A stretch of 64,000 bases of DNA from Pseudomonadota bacterium (GTDB lineage: Bacteria; Pseudomonadota; Gammaproteobacteria; Xanthomonadales; Rhodanobacteraceae), in contig JAJYPJ010000007.1 of NCBI GenBank assembly GCA_021795435.1, positions 1 to 64,000 on the forward strand, in the 5' to 3' direction. The translations under genes were made by a program, and so were the position numbers. Positions within the stretch are counted from its first letter, which is position 1; every line of letters begins with the position of its first letter. Shown piece after piece: positions 22,006-31,766 of this stretch. The notes below the pieces were generated by a model. That model saw nothing but the letters and a program-made list of their open reading frames with translations. It was not told the origin of the DNA and made no database searches.

Positions 22006-22407
22006 GAGCCGATCCAACCGGCCTTCGGGGCTCCGCAGAAGGATCCGGTGGGTCCGATCAAAGCTGCGCCGTTTGGGGTCATGGAGGATGCCGGGATGCC
22101 CGCCGCTAGCTGGGCGGTTGGAGCGTGAATTGCCGCGGGCATGCAAGTAGGAATGTGCCAGCAGGACTCAACCCCGGGGCTGCAAAAACTTCATATCATG
22201 TCAACTTGGTGATCTGAGATTGGTACTTGCTCCGACGGTTTGTGGTGGGCGAACCCTTCTTCGACTCGCAGTCGATTGATGCCGTGCACAACCGCTCTCG
22301 CATTGTGCGGCCCAGATCATTGGGCGGGAGAAGGCGACGGAGATCCGGCAACCCTATGCGTGCGTTGCCATTTGACAACTGCAACGCCAGACATTGGATC
22401 CATTCCT

Positions 22408-22773
22408 ATGATGAATCAGCCGGTCAATTTCAAGGAGAAGCTCGCCAAGTTCACGGAACGCTGGTCGCCTCGCGTGGTTGCCGAGATGAATGATTACCAG
22501 TTCAAACTGGCCAAAATCGAAGGCGAGTTCATTTGGCACGCGCATGCGGATACCGATGAAGCTTTCATCGTTCTGCAAGGTGAGATGACGCTCGAGCTCC
22601 GGGATCAGTCTGTTCTTCTTCGCGCGGGAGAAATGTATATCGTACCGAAGGGGATCGAGCACCGGCCCATCGCGTTGCGAGAGTGCAGCATCATGCTGGT
22701 CGAACCTCGCGGCGTCGTGAACACGGGGGATGCAGGCGGTGTGTACACCGCTCCCAATGACCGGTGGGTGTGA
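22408..22773 (+). CDS. Cupin-domain protein
   Basis: [47 protein letters not shown]. Confidence 0.88.
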   Translation: MMNQPVNFKEKLAKFTERWSPRVVAEMNDYQFKLAKIEGEFIWHAHADTDEAFIVLQGEMTLELRDQSVLLRAGEMYIVPKGIEHRPIALRECSIMLVEPRGVVNTGDAGGVYTAPNDRWV

Positions 22774-23145
22774 GGCGCTCGATCCATTCCACCAACCGCG
22801 AGCGGCGCGTTTCCCGGGTGAGCGTTCGGGACTCGATATCCGCTAGATGCCGATGCGCGGCGCTATTCGGGCAAAGGCCGTATGACTCTTGCCGAACGAG
22901 ACGATTCGATCGTCGACGCCGCAGAGTTGCCCATGCTTGCGTGGCTGGGTCGCAACCGACTGGACCTTCCGAATGCATCGCGTTTTGCGGTGGGTCTTGC
23001 AACCATAATCCGTCGCGCAGTCGACTTCGGCTGCGGAGTTGGTACCTCGGCGAACTCGAGCCTCGGGCAGCGAATGGACCAGGTGAAGCGCTGTTCCAGA
23101 TTGTCGGTTCGCACGGAGCAATGAGGGAGCGTCACAAGGGCTCAC

Positions 23146-24276
23146 TCAATCCAATGTGCGCCGATACAAACGCACGGCGGCTGCGCCGACTACGAGCACG
23201 AAAAGCATCATCGGCCAGATGTCAGGCCAGATATCGCTGAAGCCGTTCCCCTTCAGCAGGATGCCCCGAACGATGCGAAGCGCGTGGGTGATTGGCAGGC
23301 ACTGGCCGATCACCTGGGCCCACCGGGGCATGCCGTCAAACGGATACAGGAACCCCGAAAGGAGCATCGAGGGGAGAAAGGCAAACTGAGCCATCTGCTG
23401 GGCCTGCATTTGCGTTCGCGCCAGCGTCGAGAAGATGAGGCCCATAGAAAGGTTGCAGGTGATGAAAATCCCCAGGCTGGCGAGCAGGAGCAACAACGAG
23501 CCTCGGATTGGCACGCCGAACAGGAAAATCGATGCAAACAGGAACATGATGATTTGCACGTAGGCGAGGCCTACATACGGAATGATCTTGCCGAGGGCGA
23601 CTTCTACGGGCCGAGCTGGCATCGCGAGCAGGTTCTCGAGCGTGCCCACTTCGCGTTCTCGCGTGATCGCCACGGAGGTCAGGATCAACGTCGACAGGGT
23701 TAGGATCACCGCAATCAACCCGGGAACGATGTTGAGCGCTGTAATCTGTTCCGGATTGTAGCGTTCATGCAGCACCACTTCGAACGGTGCAGGCGGGGGC
23801 GCAGATGCTTGGAGGTTGGGTGGCAGGTCGCGGCGGAGTACTGAAGCAGTGAGTGAAGACAAGGCGGCGGTCGCGCTGCCAATGGCGACAGGATCAGAGG
23901 CATCCGCATCGACGAGCATCTGCGGATGCTCGCCGCGGTCGATTCGTCTCCCGAAGCCTGCAGGGATATCAAGGATGAACATTACGTCGCCGCGGCGCAT
24001 GGCTTGATCCGCTTGCGCCTGGGTCGCATAGTTGCGGATGTCAAAATAGCGTGTGTTAGCCAGCGCGGTAATCAGGTCACGCTCGTAAATCGAGTGGTCA
24101 CCTGAAACGAGCGCCGTCGGAAGATGCCGTGGATTGGCATTGATGGCGTATCCGAAGAGCACGAGCTGGATGATAGGTAGCAGAATGGTGAGCCGCAGCG
24201 TCATCGGATCTCGGCGCATCTGCAGCCACTCTTTGCGCAGGATTGCCATCAGCCGAGCCGGAGAAAACGCGTTCAT
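23146..24276 (-). CDS. ABC-2 type transporter permease (YbhR/YbhS-like)
   Basis: MAILRKEWLQMRRDPMTLRLTILLPIIQLVLFGYAIN, six-TM ABC-2 layout; 4-bp overlap with the ATPase gene. Confidence 0.9.
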   Translation of the reverse strand: MNAFSPARLMAILRKEWLQMRRDPMTLRLTILLPIIQLVLFGYAINANPRHLPTALVSGDHSIYERDLITALANTRYFDIRNYATQAQADQAMRRGDVMFILDIPAGFGRRIDRGEHPQMLVDADASDPVAIGSATAALSSLTASVLRRDLPPNLQASAPPPAPFEVVLHERYNPEQITALNIVPGLIAVILTLSTLILTSVAITREREVGTLENLLAMPARPVEVALGKIIPYVGLAYVQIIMFLFASIFLFGVPIRGSLLLLLASLGIFITCNLSMGLIFSTLARTQMQAQQMAQFAFLPSMLLSGFLYPFDGMPRWAQVIGQCLPITHALRIVRGILLKGNGFSDIWPDIWPMMLFVLVVGAAAVRLYRRTLD

Positions 24277-25190
24277 TCGTCCGTCTTTTGGAGGTTGAGC
24301 ATATGGATGAACACGTCATCGAGGCGTGGTTCGACCTCCTGCCAACGAAGCGGCGTATCGCCGAGCCGCGCTATGCCTTCCTGAAGTTTCTGGCGGTCGA
24401 GGCCGGCTACCCTCAAGGCATGACCAAAAACCCCGGCCATTTCAATGCCAGGCTCTCTCCGCAATCGCGTCGCCGCACGCTCGATGTCAGGGCCGACGGC
24501 CTCGAAGGTGACCAAGTGTGCAGCGGCAATCACTTCAGACGCCGTTCCCTGTACCACCAATTTGCCGCCGGCAAGATAGACCACACGACTGCAGCGCTCC
24601 GCCTCGTCCATGTAATGAGTTGAAACCAAGACCGTCATGCCTTCACCCGCAAGGTCGTGGATGAGATCCCAGAATTGGCGTCGCGCACGTGCGTCCACGC
24701 CTGCCGTGGGCTCGTCGAGAAGCAGGAGCTTGGGGCGATGCAATACGCACGCGGCCAACGCCATGCGCTGCTTCCAACCTCCTGAGAGTTCGCCGGCGAG
24801 CTGCCGCGTACGCGGCCCCAGTCCCATCCGCTCGACGACCGCCGCGATGGCGGATCGACGATCGGGCATCTCATAAAGTCTTGCCACAAACTCCAGGTTT
24901 TCCATGACCGTCAGGTCACGATAAAAGCTGAATTGCTGGGTCATGTACCCGGTTTGAAGGCGAATTTGCGCCGCAGCGTTGCGGAGATCGAGGCCGAGGC
25001 AAGTGCCGCCGCCGTCGTCGGGCAGCAATAACCCGCAGAGCATGCGCATGGTGGTGGTCTTCCCGCTTCCGTTGCCGCCGAGAAATCCGCAGACTTCACC
25101 TTCGTCGACGCGCAGACTCAGTCCATCGATGACCGTGTGGGTACCGAATCGCTTCACCAAGCCATCGACATCGATTGCGGCCGGCTTCAT
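24273..25190 (-). CDS. ABC transporter ATP-binding protein
   Basis: Walker A GGNGSGKTTTMRM, signature LSGGWKQRMALA, Walker B LLLLDEPTAGVD. Confidence 0.95.
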   Translation of the reverse strand: MKPAAIDVDGLVKRFGTHTVIDGLSLRVDEGEVCGFLGGNGSGKTTTMRMLCGLLLPDDGGGTCLGLDLRNAAAQIRLQTGYMTQQFSFYRDLTVMENLEFVARLYEMPDRRSAIAAVVERMGLGPRTRQLAGELSGGWKQRMALAACVLHRPKLLLLDEPTAGVDARARRQFWDLIHDLAGEGMTVLVSTHYMDEAERCSRVVYLAGGKLVVQGTASEVIAAAHLVTFEAVGPDIERAATRLRREPGIEMAGVFGHALRVAGLDRQKLQEGIARLGDTPLRWQEVEPRLDDVFIHMLNLQKTDE

Positions 25191-26179
25191 TGGGCGGTCG
25201 GCTCCGCGAGCGGACGAACATCGACAAGCTGACCCGGCTTGAACCGCATGGCCAGACCCGCTGCGGGTTGCGCTTCGACCATGTAGACAAGCTGGCTGCG
25301 GGTCGTTTCGCTATAAATGACGGGGGGCGTGTACTCCGGCTGAGGCGCAATGAACGAGATGTTTGCGGTCAGTCCGCGGCCGCAGCCATCGCAGCTGACG
25401 CGAACCGGCTCGCCGAGGTGGATCGTGGCGAATGCCGTTTCCGGGACGAAGAACCGTATGCGAATGTTGGAAGGGGGGAGGAGCCTTACCACGGTGGTGC
25501 CCGCAGTAATTGTGTCGCCAGCAATCGCCTCGGTATCCGCGACGACGCCGTATCGGGGGGCAAGGACCCGGCGCTGTGCTAAGGCCCAGCGTGCTTGCGC
25601 TAGCCCACCCTCGGCGGCTTCGAGCGCTCCGCGGGCAGCCGCGATCTGGTCGGCGCGTCCGGTGGGCGACTTTGCCAGCGCGAGCTTTGCACTAGCCTGC
25701 ATGACCCCGGCATTTGCGGCTGCCAGATCCATTCGCGTCTGCTCGACCAGTTGTCGAGTCACACTCCCGCGCCCCAAAATGTGCTCGTAGCGCTCGAGGT
25801 CACCAGCGATCTTCTCACGCTGTGCCATTTGTTGATTTAGCGCTGCACGGTCTTGCGCAATTTCATCAGGACGAGAGGGTGCTTCAACGTTGGCGAGGTT
25901 GGCTTGGGCTTGGGCGAGCGATCCGAGTGCGGTGGTCACGCTTGCGAGTTCATTGGCGTCGTCTTGATCAAAGACCGGCTCGTCACGCTTGACCCACTCG
26001 CCGCGGTGGACAAACAAGCGGGTCAGGCGACCCGTGAGCACCGGCGCCACATCCACGTACTGGGCTTCGGCATAGCCCTGCCAATAGGCTTTGGCTGGGG
26101 ATCGCCAGACAAGGGCGGCGTAGCCGATGGCGGTAAGCGCAAGAAAGCCGACTACCACTGCAAGGAAACGTTTTTTCAT
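25187..26179 (-). CDS. HlyD-family membrane fusion protein
   Basis: N-terminal TM, biotinyl-lipoyl-like and coiled-coil region, VLAPRYGVVADTEAIAGDTITAGTTVVRLL. Confidence 0.9.
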   Translation of the reverse strand: MKKRFLAVVVGFLALTAIGYAALVWRSPAKAYWQGYAEAQYVDVAPVLTGRLTRLFVHRGEWVKRDEPVFDQDDANELASVTTALGSLAQAQANLANVEAPSRPDEIAQDRAALNQQMAQREKIAGDLERYEHILGRGSVTRQLVEQTRMDLAAANAGVMQASAKLALAKSPTGRADQIAAARGALEAAEGGLAQARWALAQRRVLAPRYGVVADTEAIAGDTITAGTTVVRLLPPSNIRIRFFVPETAFATIHLGEPVRVSCDGCGRGLTANISFIAPQPEYTPPVIYSETTRSQLVYMVEAQPAAGLAMRFKPGQLVDVRPLAEPTAQ

Positions 26180-26823
26180 GGGGATGGCTGGATGGGGGCG
26201 AGCCCGCGAAACAGGACGTCTAGATGGTGTTCGAGGACTTTGACTGGATCGAGCGGCGCTTCGGCGTAGGGACTTAGGGATGTGTTCCAGAGCACGAGCA
26301 TCAAGGCGGGCGCGACAACGAGAGGTACAGTTAAGGGCACGTCGATGGCGCGGAATTCGCCTTGTTCGATGCCTCGACGAAGCACGCGCTCGATGAGTCG
26401 CCGCCCACGCGCCGTAACTTCCTCGACATAAAAGCGCGCCAAGGCAGGAAAGTTGCCTGCTTCGGCGATGACGAGTTTCGGAATGGCCGAAATCGGGCGA
26501 TCACACGTCGCCAGGAGCGCGAACAGGATCGTCCTCAACGTGGTGGTTGCCGTCGTTGCATCCGAGTCGGCCACCGCTTCGAGGGCTTCGAGGTTTGGCA
26601 GGAGGTCATGGCGTACCACGGCCCGGAAGAGTTCTTCCTTGTTGGGAAAGTAGAGATAAATGGTTCCCTTGCCGACGCCGGCGCGTTCGGCGACGTCGCC
26701 AAGGCGCGTGGCCGCGAAGCCCCGCTCGGAAAAAAGCGCCAATGCCGCCTCGCGAATTTCACTGGGGCGGGCATCCTTTCTGCGTGTGCGGCGGGTGGGG
26801 AGGTTGGACGGAGGCCCATGCAT
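26176..26823 (-). CDS. TetR-family transcriptional regulator
   Basis: AALALFSERGFAATRLGDVAERAGVGKGTIYLYFPNKEELFRAVV. Confidence 0.93.
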   Translation of the reverse strand: MHGPPSNLPTRRTRRKDARPSEIREAALALFSERGFAATRLGDVAERAGVGKGTIYLYFPNKEELFRAVVRHDLLPNLEALEAVADSDATTATTTLRTILFALLATCDRPISAIPKLVIAEAGNFPALARFYVEEVTARGRRLIERVLRRGIEQGEFRAIDVPLTVPLVVAPALMLVLWNTSLSPYAEAPLDPVKVLEHHLDVLFRGLAPIQPSP

Positions 26824-26835
26824 CCCTGCATCCTA

Positions 26836-26853
26836 ACTGACCCGTCGGTCAGT
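26836..26853. promoter_or_regulatory. Putative TetR operator
   Basis: Perfect palindrome ACTGACC-CGTC-GGTCAGT 13 bp upstream of the tetR start. Confidence 0.75.
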
Positions 26854-27143
26854 AAAAAGGTCCGCGTTGACGCAGCTCGATCGTCACTTCGTGGACTCCA
26901 GGCATTGAATGGAGACGCTGCCTGGGCGGTCCCTGGCGGCGTGACCGACAGACAGCAAAGCAGCAGGTGCCAGCCTCTTGTCAGCTACAGACACATGACA
27001 GGTAGAAGGGACTCGTCGCTTCCCGTCTGCGGGATCATGGCGATCTGGCAGACATTCACCCCGCGTCCCCGGCTAAGCGCGTCACTGGCGGTGCTACCCT
27101 GAGTCACCGTAGGCAGCGAAAGATCAGTGAGGAGGTCAAGTCC

Positions 27144-28151
27144 ATGGCCGGAGTGCTCAGAATGCGTCGGCTCGGCATCGCCGGGCCGGTTGCCTCGGCT
27201 GTGGGTCTAGGCTGTATGGCGATGTCGGGGGTGTACGGTCAGGCGATTCATGAGGAGAGCTTGGCGACGATCCATGAGGCCGTCGATGCCGGGATCAACC
27301 TGATCGATACCGGTGACTTCTACGGCATGGGCCACAACGAGATGCTGATTGGCGAGGCGCTCCGAGGCATCGATCGCGACCGGGTTTTACTCAGCGTGAA
27401 ATTTGGTGCCCAGCGTGATCCGGCAGGCGCATGGCTCGGATTTGATGCGAGCCCGGCCGCTGTCAAGACCGCCTTGGCCTACAGCCTCAAGCGCCTCGGC
27501 ACTGACTACATTGACATCTATCGTCCCGCACGCCTCGATCCCCGCGTGCCGATCGAAGACACGATCGGAGCCATGGCGGATCTGGTGCGCTCTGGATGGG
27601 TTCGGCATATCGGGTTGTCTGAGGTGGGCAGTGAGACGTTACGCCGTGCCGCAGCAATTCATCCTGTCTGTGATTTGCAGATTGAATATTCGCTGCTGAG
27701 TCGAGATATCGAAGCCTCCATCCTGCCGACGTGCCGGGAACTTGGCATCGGGATCACCGCCTATGGCGTACTGTCCCGCGGGCTGATCGGCGGCATCCAC
27801 CAATTGAGCGCGTTTGCCGAGGGAGACTGGAGAAGGAGCGCGCCGCGCTTCAGCGGAAGCAATCTGGAGCAGAATCTGCGCCTGCTGCAACCGCTCCACG
27901 AAATTGCCGCCCGCCACGATGCGAGTGCGGCCCAAGTCGCTTTTGCATGGGTCATGCACCAGGGCGAGGATATCGTTCCCCTTCTTGGCTCGAGTCGACG
28001 CGTCACGCTGCGAGATGCATTGCGCGCACCGCAGCTGTCGCTGGATGCTGCCGAACTGAAGCGGCTCGATATGGTCTTCGCGCCCGGCGTCGCGGCAGGC
28101 GAGCGTTACGCAGCACCGCAACTCGCTCACCTCGATAGCGCCAGAGGCTAA
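27144..28151 (+). CDS. Aldo/keto reductase
   Basis: MRRLGIAGPVASAVGLGCMAMSGVYG, NLIDTGDFYGMGHNEMLIGEAL, LGTDYIDIYRPARLDPRVPIEDTIGAM. Confidence 0.9.
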   Translation: MAGVLRMRRLGIAGPVASAVGLGCMAMSGVYGQAIHEESLATIHEAVDAGINLIDTGDFYGMGHNEMLIGEALRGIDRDRVLLSVKFGAQRDPAGAWLGFDASPAAVKTALAYSLKRLGTDYIDIYRPARLDPRVPIEDTIGAMADLVRSGWVRHIGLSEVGSETLRRAAAIHPVCDLQIEYSLLSRDIEASILPTCRELGIGITAYGVLSRGLIGGIHQLSAFAEGDWRRSAPRFSGSNLEQNLRLLQPLHEIAARHDASAAQVAFAWVMHQGEDIVPLLGSSRRVTLRDALRAPQLSLDAAELKRLDMVFAPGVAAGERYAAPQLAHLDSARG

Positions 28152-28598
28152 GCCGAGAGAGACTTCAAGTCTGCAACAAGAGCGATGGTCGTGCCCTCCT
28201 TCTCTCAAGCCCGGATCCTGCAGGTTCGGGGCCCGAACGCGCGTCCAGCCGCGCTGGAACCGGCTTGAATAGGCCGCTTCGACCGCGGGCAGCACGCAAC
28301 ATGGAAGGCACGGCCAGGCTGGGCAGGCTGTTGCTGGCGTGCTGGGCTCGAAGGGGCGAAATCCGGATTGGCGGCATCCATCCTCTGGAGGAATGAGGCG
28401 ATCGGTGCCTCGGCAAGCGTCGATTGCCTCATGGAGCCCGTCAGGCGGGCAACGACGCTGGTAGGTCCTCGGCTCAAGATGTCTCAACCACTGGCGAGCA
28501 TGCAATGCGTCGCAGCGAAGCGTCAGGCGTTCTCGTGGTGAAAGCCCGGATCGGGTGCCCCTGCTTGCCAAGGACGGTCGCCCAATTCCTCATAACGA

Positions 28599-28994
28599 TC
28601 ATCCGCTCGCGCGCCTAGCTTGCCAAAGCGTTCGCAGCGCCCGAGCGATCCAGAATGCCGGAAGCACATGAAACAAGCCAACGCCCATGCCGAGACCAAC
28701 CTCAAACGGCCACAGGTTATGCCGGGTGGGGTCGCTGCTGACATCCGCGGCGATGCAGAGGATGACCGTGGCGGGGACCGCAGCGGCGAGTGTAAGGCAG
28801 CAGGCCCACGGACGAGCGACGCGGGCAAGGCCGCTCAGCGCTGCAACCAAACCAAGCCATCCAAGTCCGACGGGCGACAATGCGGTGGGCAAGCGCGCCT
28901 GGTCGTAGGGAAGGCGCAGATAGGAAACCGCCAGAAGCAGCAAGCCGAGTACCGACGCCATTCCGATGAATGCAAGTTCGCGTTGCTTCGTCAT
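28599..28994 (-). CDS. Hypothetical four-TM membrane protein
   Basis: 131-aa hydrophobic ORF with Xanthomonadales-like codon use; no family recognised. Confidence 0.5.
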   Translation of the reverse strand: MTKQRELAFIGMASVLGLLLLAVSYLRLPYDQARLPTALSPVGLGWLGLVAALSGLARVARPWACCLTLAAAVPATVILCIAADVSSDPTRHNLWPFEVGLGMGVGLFHVLPAFWIARALRTLWQARRASG

Positions 28995-29189
28995 GGCAAC
29001 TCCCGAATTTCGCGCCTGAGGCGCTTGACGTTTAGACGTGGATGCAATCGCATGGCCGACTCGCCTCGCATCCAGATCACAGCCGGTATTGGATGCAGCC
29101 GGCCTGCAGACCGTAGCATGCGTAAACTTGGCTGCGGCATCGGCTGCAATCTGCGCAACCCGCGCAACGCGGCATGCCGAGATCTACCG

Positions 29190-30101
29190 TCAATCGGTCG
29201 CGTCCACTGGATCGGCATCGACAGGCGAGAAGGCGTCGAGGAGATGGCGCACAATAGGATTCGGAAAGCGCCTGGACAGTGTGACGGCAACAAACGTCTC
29301 ACTCAGCTCCGGCAGTTGAGCGAGTTCGCGCAGGCTGCCATTCGCCAGTTCATCCCGGACGACGATGGGGGGGACCACCGCGAGCCCGATGTCCTGTCGC
29401 GCCAAGAGTCTCATCATCGCCATGTCATCCACCTCTGCCGCGATGCGAACGGCAATACCAAGGCGATCGACGAGGGCATCGAAGCCGACCCGAATACTGC
29501 TCTCCAGCGTAGGGAGGATGAGCGGCTCGCGCGACAGCAACGCGTGTAGTTCGTGCTCACCGCGCGCCCTCACGGCTGTGCCAATCAAGCTGACTGGTTG
29601 CTCGGCGATGGGGTGGGCAATCCAACGCGTGCCCGCGTCCCGCATCGGCGGCATGTTGCTGAGCACGGCGTCCAGGCGGTGCGATTCGAGGGCGCGCAGC
29701 AGTTCGGCCATGGTGCCAGACCGCAGGACGATTTCGACGTCTTCGCGTCCAAGCAAAGGGCGCAGGAACGCGATCTGGAAATTACGCGAGAGGGTCGCCA
29801 AGGCCCCAACGCGCAGCACCTGCCGACGAGTCCCTGGCCGGTTGCCGAGGATGCTCAGCAGTTCACCTCCCGCGCTGAAAATCACTTCCGCATGCTCGAG
29901 CACGATGTGACCGGCTTCTGTAAGCCGAAGCTGCTTGCCGGTTCGCTCAAACAGCGGATGGCCAAGCCGTTCCTCCAACTTGCGGATTTGGATCGACAGC
30001 GCGGATTGGGAGACGTGCAGCTTTTCTGCCGCTCGCGTGAGGTTTCCTTCGCGGGCCACTGCCCAGAAATATCGCAGGTGGTTGTAGTTGAGGGATGCCA
30101 C
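29190..30101 (-). CDS. LysR-family transcriptional regulator (NhaR-like HTH)
   Basis: LNYNHLRYFWAVAREGNLTRAAEKLHVSQSALSIQIRKLEERLGHPLFERTGKQLRLTEAG; divergent from dabB. Confidence 0.92.
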   Translation of the reverse strand: MASLNYNHLRYFWAVAREGNLTRAAEKLHVSQSALSIQIRKLEERLGHPLFERTGKQLRLTEAGHIVLEHAEVIFSAGGELLSILGNRPGTRRQVLRVGALATLSRNFQIAFLRPLLGREDVEIVLRSGTMAELLRALESHRLDAVLSNMPPMRDAGTRWIAHPIAEQPVSLIGTAVRARGEHELHALLSREPLILPTLESSIRVGFDALVDRLGIAVRIAAEVDDMAMMRLLARQDIGLAVVPPIVVRDELANGSLRELAQLPELSETFVAVTLSRRFPNPIVRHLLDAFSPVDADPVDATD

Positions 30102-30203
30102 AATCGTTCCTTTTTATATATTAATCATAGAAGGATAATGAATTTTATGGATTAAAAGGGATCGGTTACGGTTCCGCGGCCTTCAATCGGCCGGACTGAC
30201 TAC
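30102..30203. promoter_or_regulatory. AT-rich divergent promoter region between lysR and dabB with candidate LysR site
   Basis: ATTA-N12-TAAT dyad at 30120..30139 in a locally AT-rich intergenic region. Confidence 0.45.
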
Positions 30204-31766
30204 ATGCGTGAATTAGCCATCCTGTTCGCCCCCGCCCTTCTGGTGGCCATCGGAATCATCGGTAGGATCGATGGGCCTGGACGAACGCGCGTGCTGGCCA
30301 CAGCGGTTCGTATCGCGAGTGCCGTATCCGTGGTTCTCGCCATGGGGGCTTGCTGGGAACTGGCCCGGCACGGCGAGATGCACGCATCCCTCATAAGCTG
30401 GCGAGGCATGGGGATCTCCGTATGGCTGGACAGCCTAAGCGTGAGCTTGTTCGTGCTTGTTTCAGGCATTGGCGCGGCCGTCCTGAAGTACAGCCAGACT
30501 TATCTCGATGGCGATCCCAGGAAGGGCCGATTCCTAGCCGACCTGAGTCTCACGCTTGCGGCGGTGATGACGCTGGTGCTCTCGGGCAATCTCTTCCAGC
30601 TTGTTGTCGCATGGATCGCGACCAGCCTCGGACTGCATCGGCTGTTGCTCTTCTACCGGGATCGACCCGCAGCCGTTTCGGCGGGAAGGAAAAAGTTCGC
30701 GATCGCGCGCGCGGGCGACCTCTGCCTGGCTACCGCCGCCCTGTTGCTGACCTCGGCCTGCCACAGTGGCGATCTCAGGGTTGTTCTCGATCGTGTACAG
30801 GCTATGACCCGCCCGGGCGCGCAGGTGGAAATCGCAGCGATCGCGCTGGTTCTGGCAGCGGCCTTGAAGTCCGCGCAATTTCCAACGCATGGCTGGCTGC
30901 CCGACATCGTCGACACGCCAACCCCTGTCTCGGCGCTACTGCATGCCGGGATCATCAATGGGGGCGGATTCCTCGCCTTGCGATTTGCCGGCGTCCTGAC
31001 GGCAATTCCTGGGTCGCTCATTCTGCTCGCGGGGATTGGCGGGTTGACCGCGGTCTATGGGTCGCTCGTGTTGATGACGCAGACGAGCATCAAGGCGGCG
31101 CTGGCCTGGTCCACCATTGCCCAGATGGGGCTGATGCTGCTGGAGTGTGGCATCGGGGCGTTTTCACTGGCCTTGGTCCACCTCGTCGCGCACTCGGTCT
31201 ACAAGGCCCATGGATTCCTCTCATCCGGCAATGCGGTTCGGACGGTTGCCCACCGTCATCCCGGAGTCCCGAGACCAGGTCGCGCGTCGCGTGCCATCGG
31301 CCTCGCGATTGCGTTGGCTGCATACATTGCCCTGCGCCCTTGCCTGGTGGGGGTTCTGGCAGAGCCATTAATCAGCTGGGCACTGGGACTAGTCGTCGTC
31401 CTGGGCCTGGGCATGCTGCTGGCGCAGGCCACTCCGGATAGGCGACCCGCATGGAATCTAGCTCGAGAGGCGCTGCTCGGATTAGCGGCAATGGGCGCTT
31501 ACATGGGACTTCACGCGGTGGCCCACGAATTGCTCATGCATACCTTGCCACCAGCGCCCATGCCTTCGGCCATCGAATGGGTTGTGTTGGTCGCGGTCCT
31601 GACGGCTTTTGTGGCGATCGTCTTCATGCAGGTCATACCAGAGCCTCTTCAGTCTCGCGCGTGGTACCGGGCCGCCTACGTCCATTTGACGAACGGGCTC
31701 TACGTCGATGCGTTCCTGGCGAGACTCTGGCGCCGTCCGCGACTCCAGGCCGGGGCAACCCTGTGA
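30204..31766 (+). CDS. dabB: NuoL/MrpA-like proton-channel subunit of a DAB inorganic carbon transporter
   Basis: Proton-conducting transporter motifs (KSAQFPTHGWLPDIVDTPTPVSALLHAGIINGGGFLALRF); immediately upstream of and overlapping dabA. Confidence 0.88.
   Translation: MRELAILFAPALLVAIGIIGRIDGPGRTRVLATAVRIASAVSVVLAMGACWELARHGEMHASLISWRGMGISVWLDSLSVSLFVLVSGIGAAVLKYSQTYLDGDPRKGRFLADLSLTLAAVMTLVLSGNLFQLVVAWIATSLGLHRLLLFYRDRPAAVSAGRKKFAIARAGDLCLATAALLLTSACHSGDLRVVLDRVQAMTRPGAQVEIAAIALVLAAALKSAQFPTHGWLPDIVDTPTPVSALLHAGIINGGGFLALRFAGVLTAIPGSLILLAGIGGLTAVYGSLVLMTQTSIKAALAWSTIAQMGLMLLECGIGAFSLALVHLVAHSVYKAHGFLSSGNAVRTVAHRHPGVPRPGRASRAIGLAIALAAYIALRPCLVGVLAEPLISWALGLVVVLGLGMLLAQATPDRRPAWNLAREALLGLAAMGAYMGLHAVAHELLMHTLPPAPMPSAIEWVVLVAVLTAFVAIVFMQVIPEPLQSRAWYRAAYVHLTNGLYVDAFLARLWRRPRLQAGATL

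Noticed and set aside
22774-23145. Possible degraded gene between the cupin gene and the ABC operon
   Set aside because: Several short frames, but none carries a recognisable motif; not enough to call a pseudogene.
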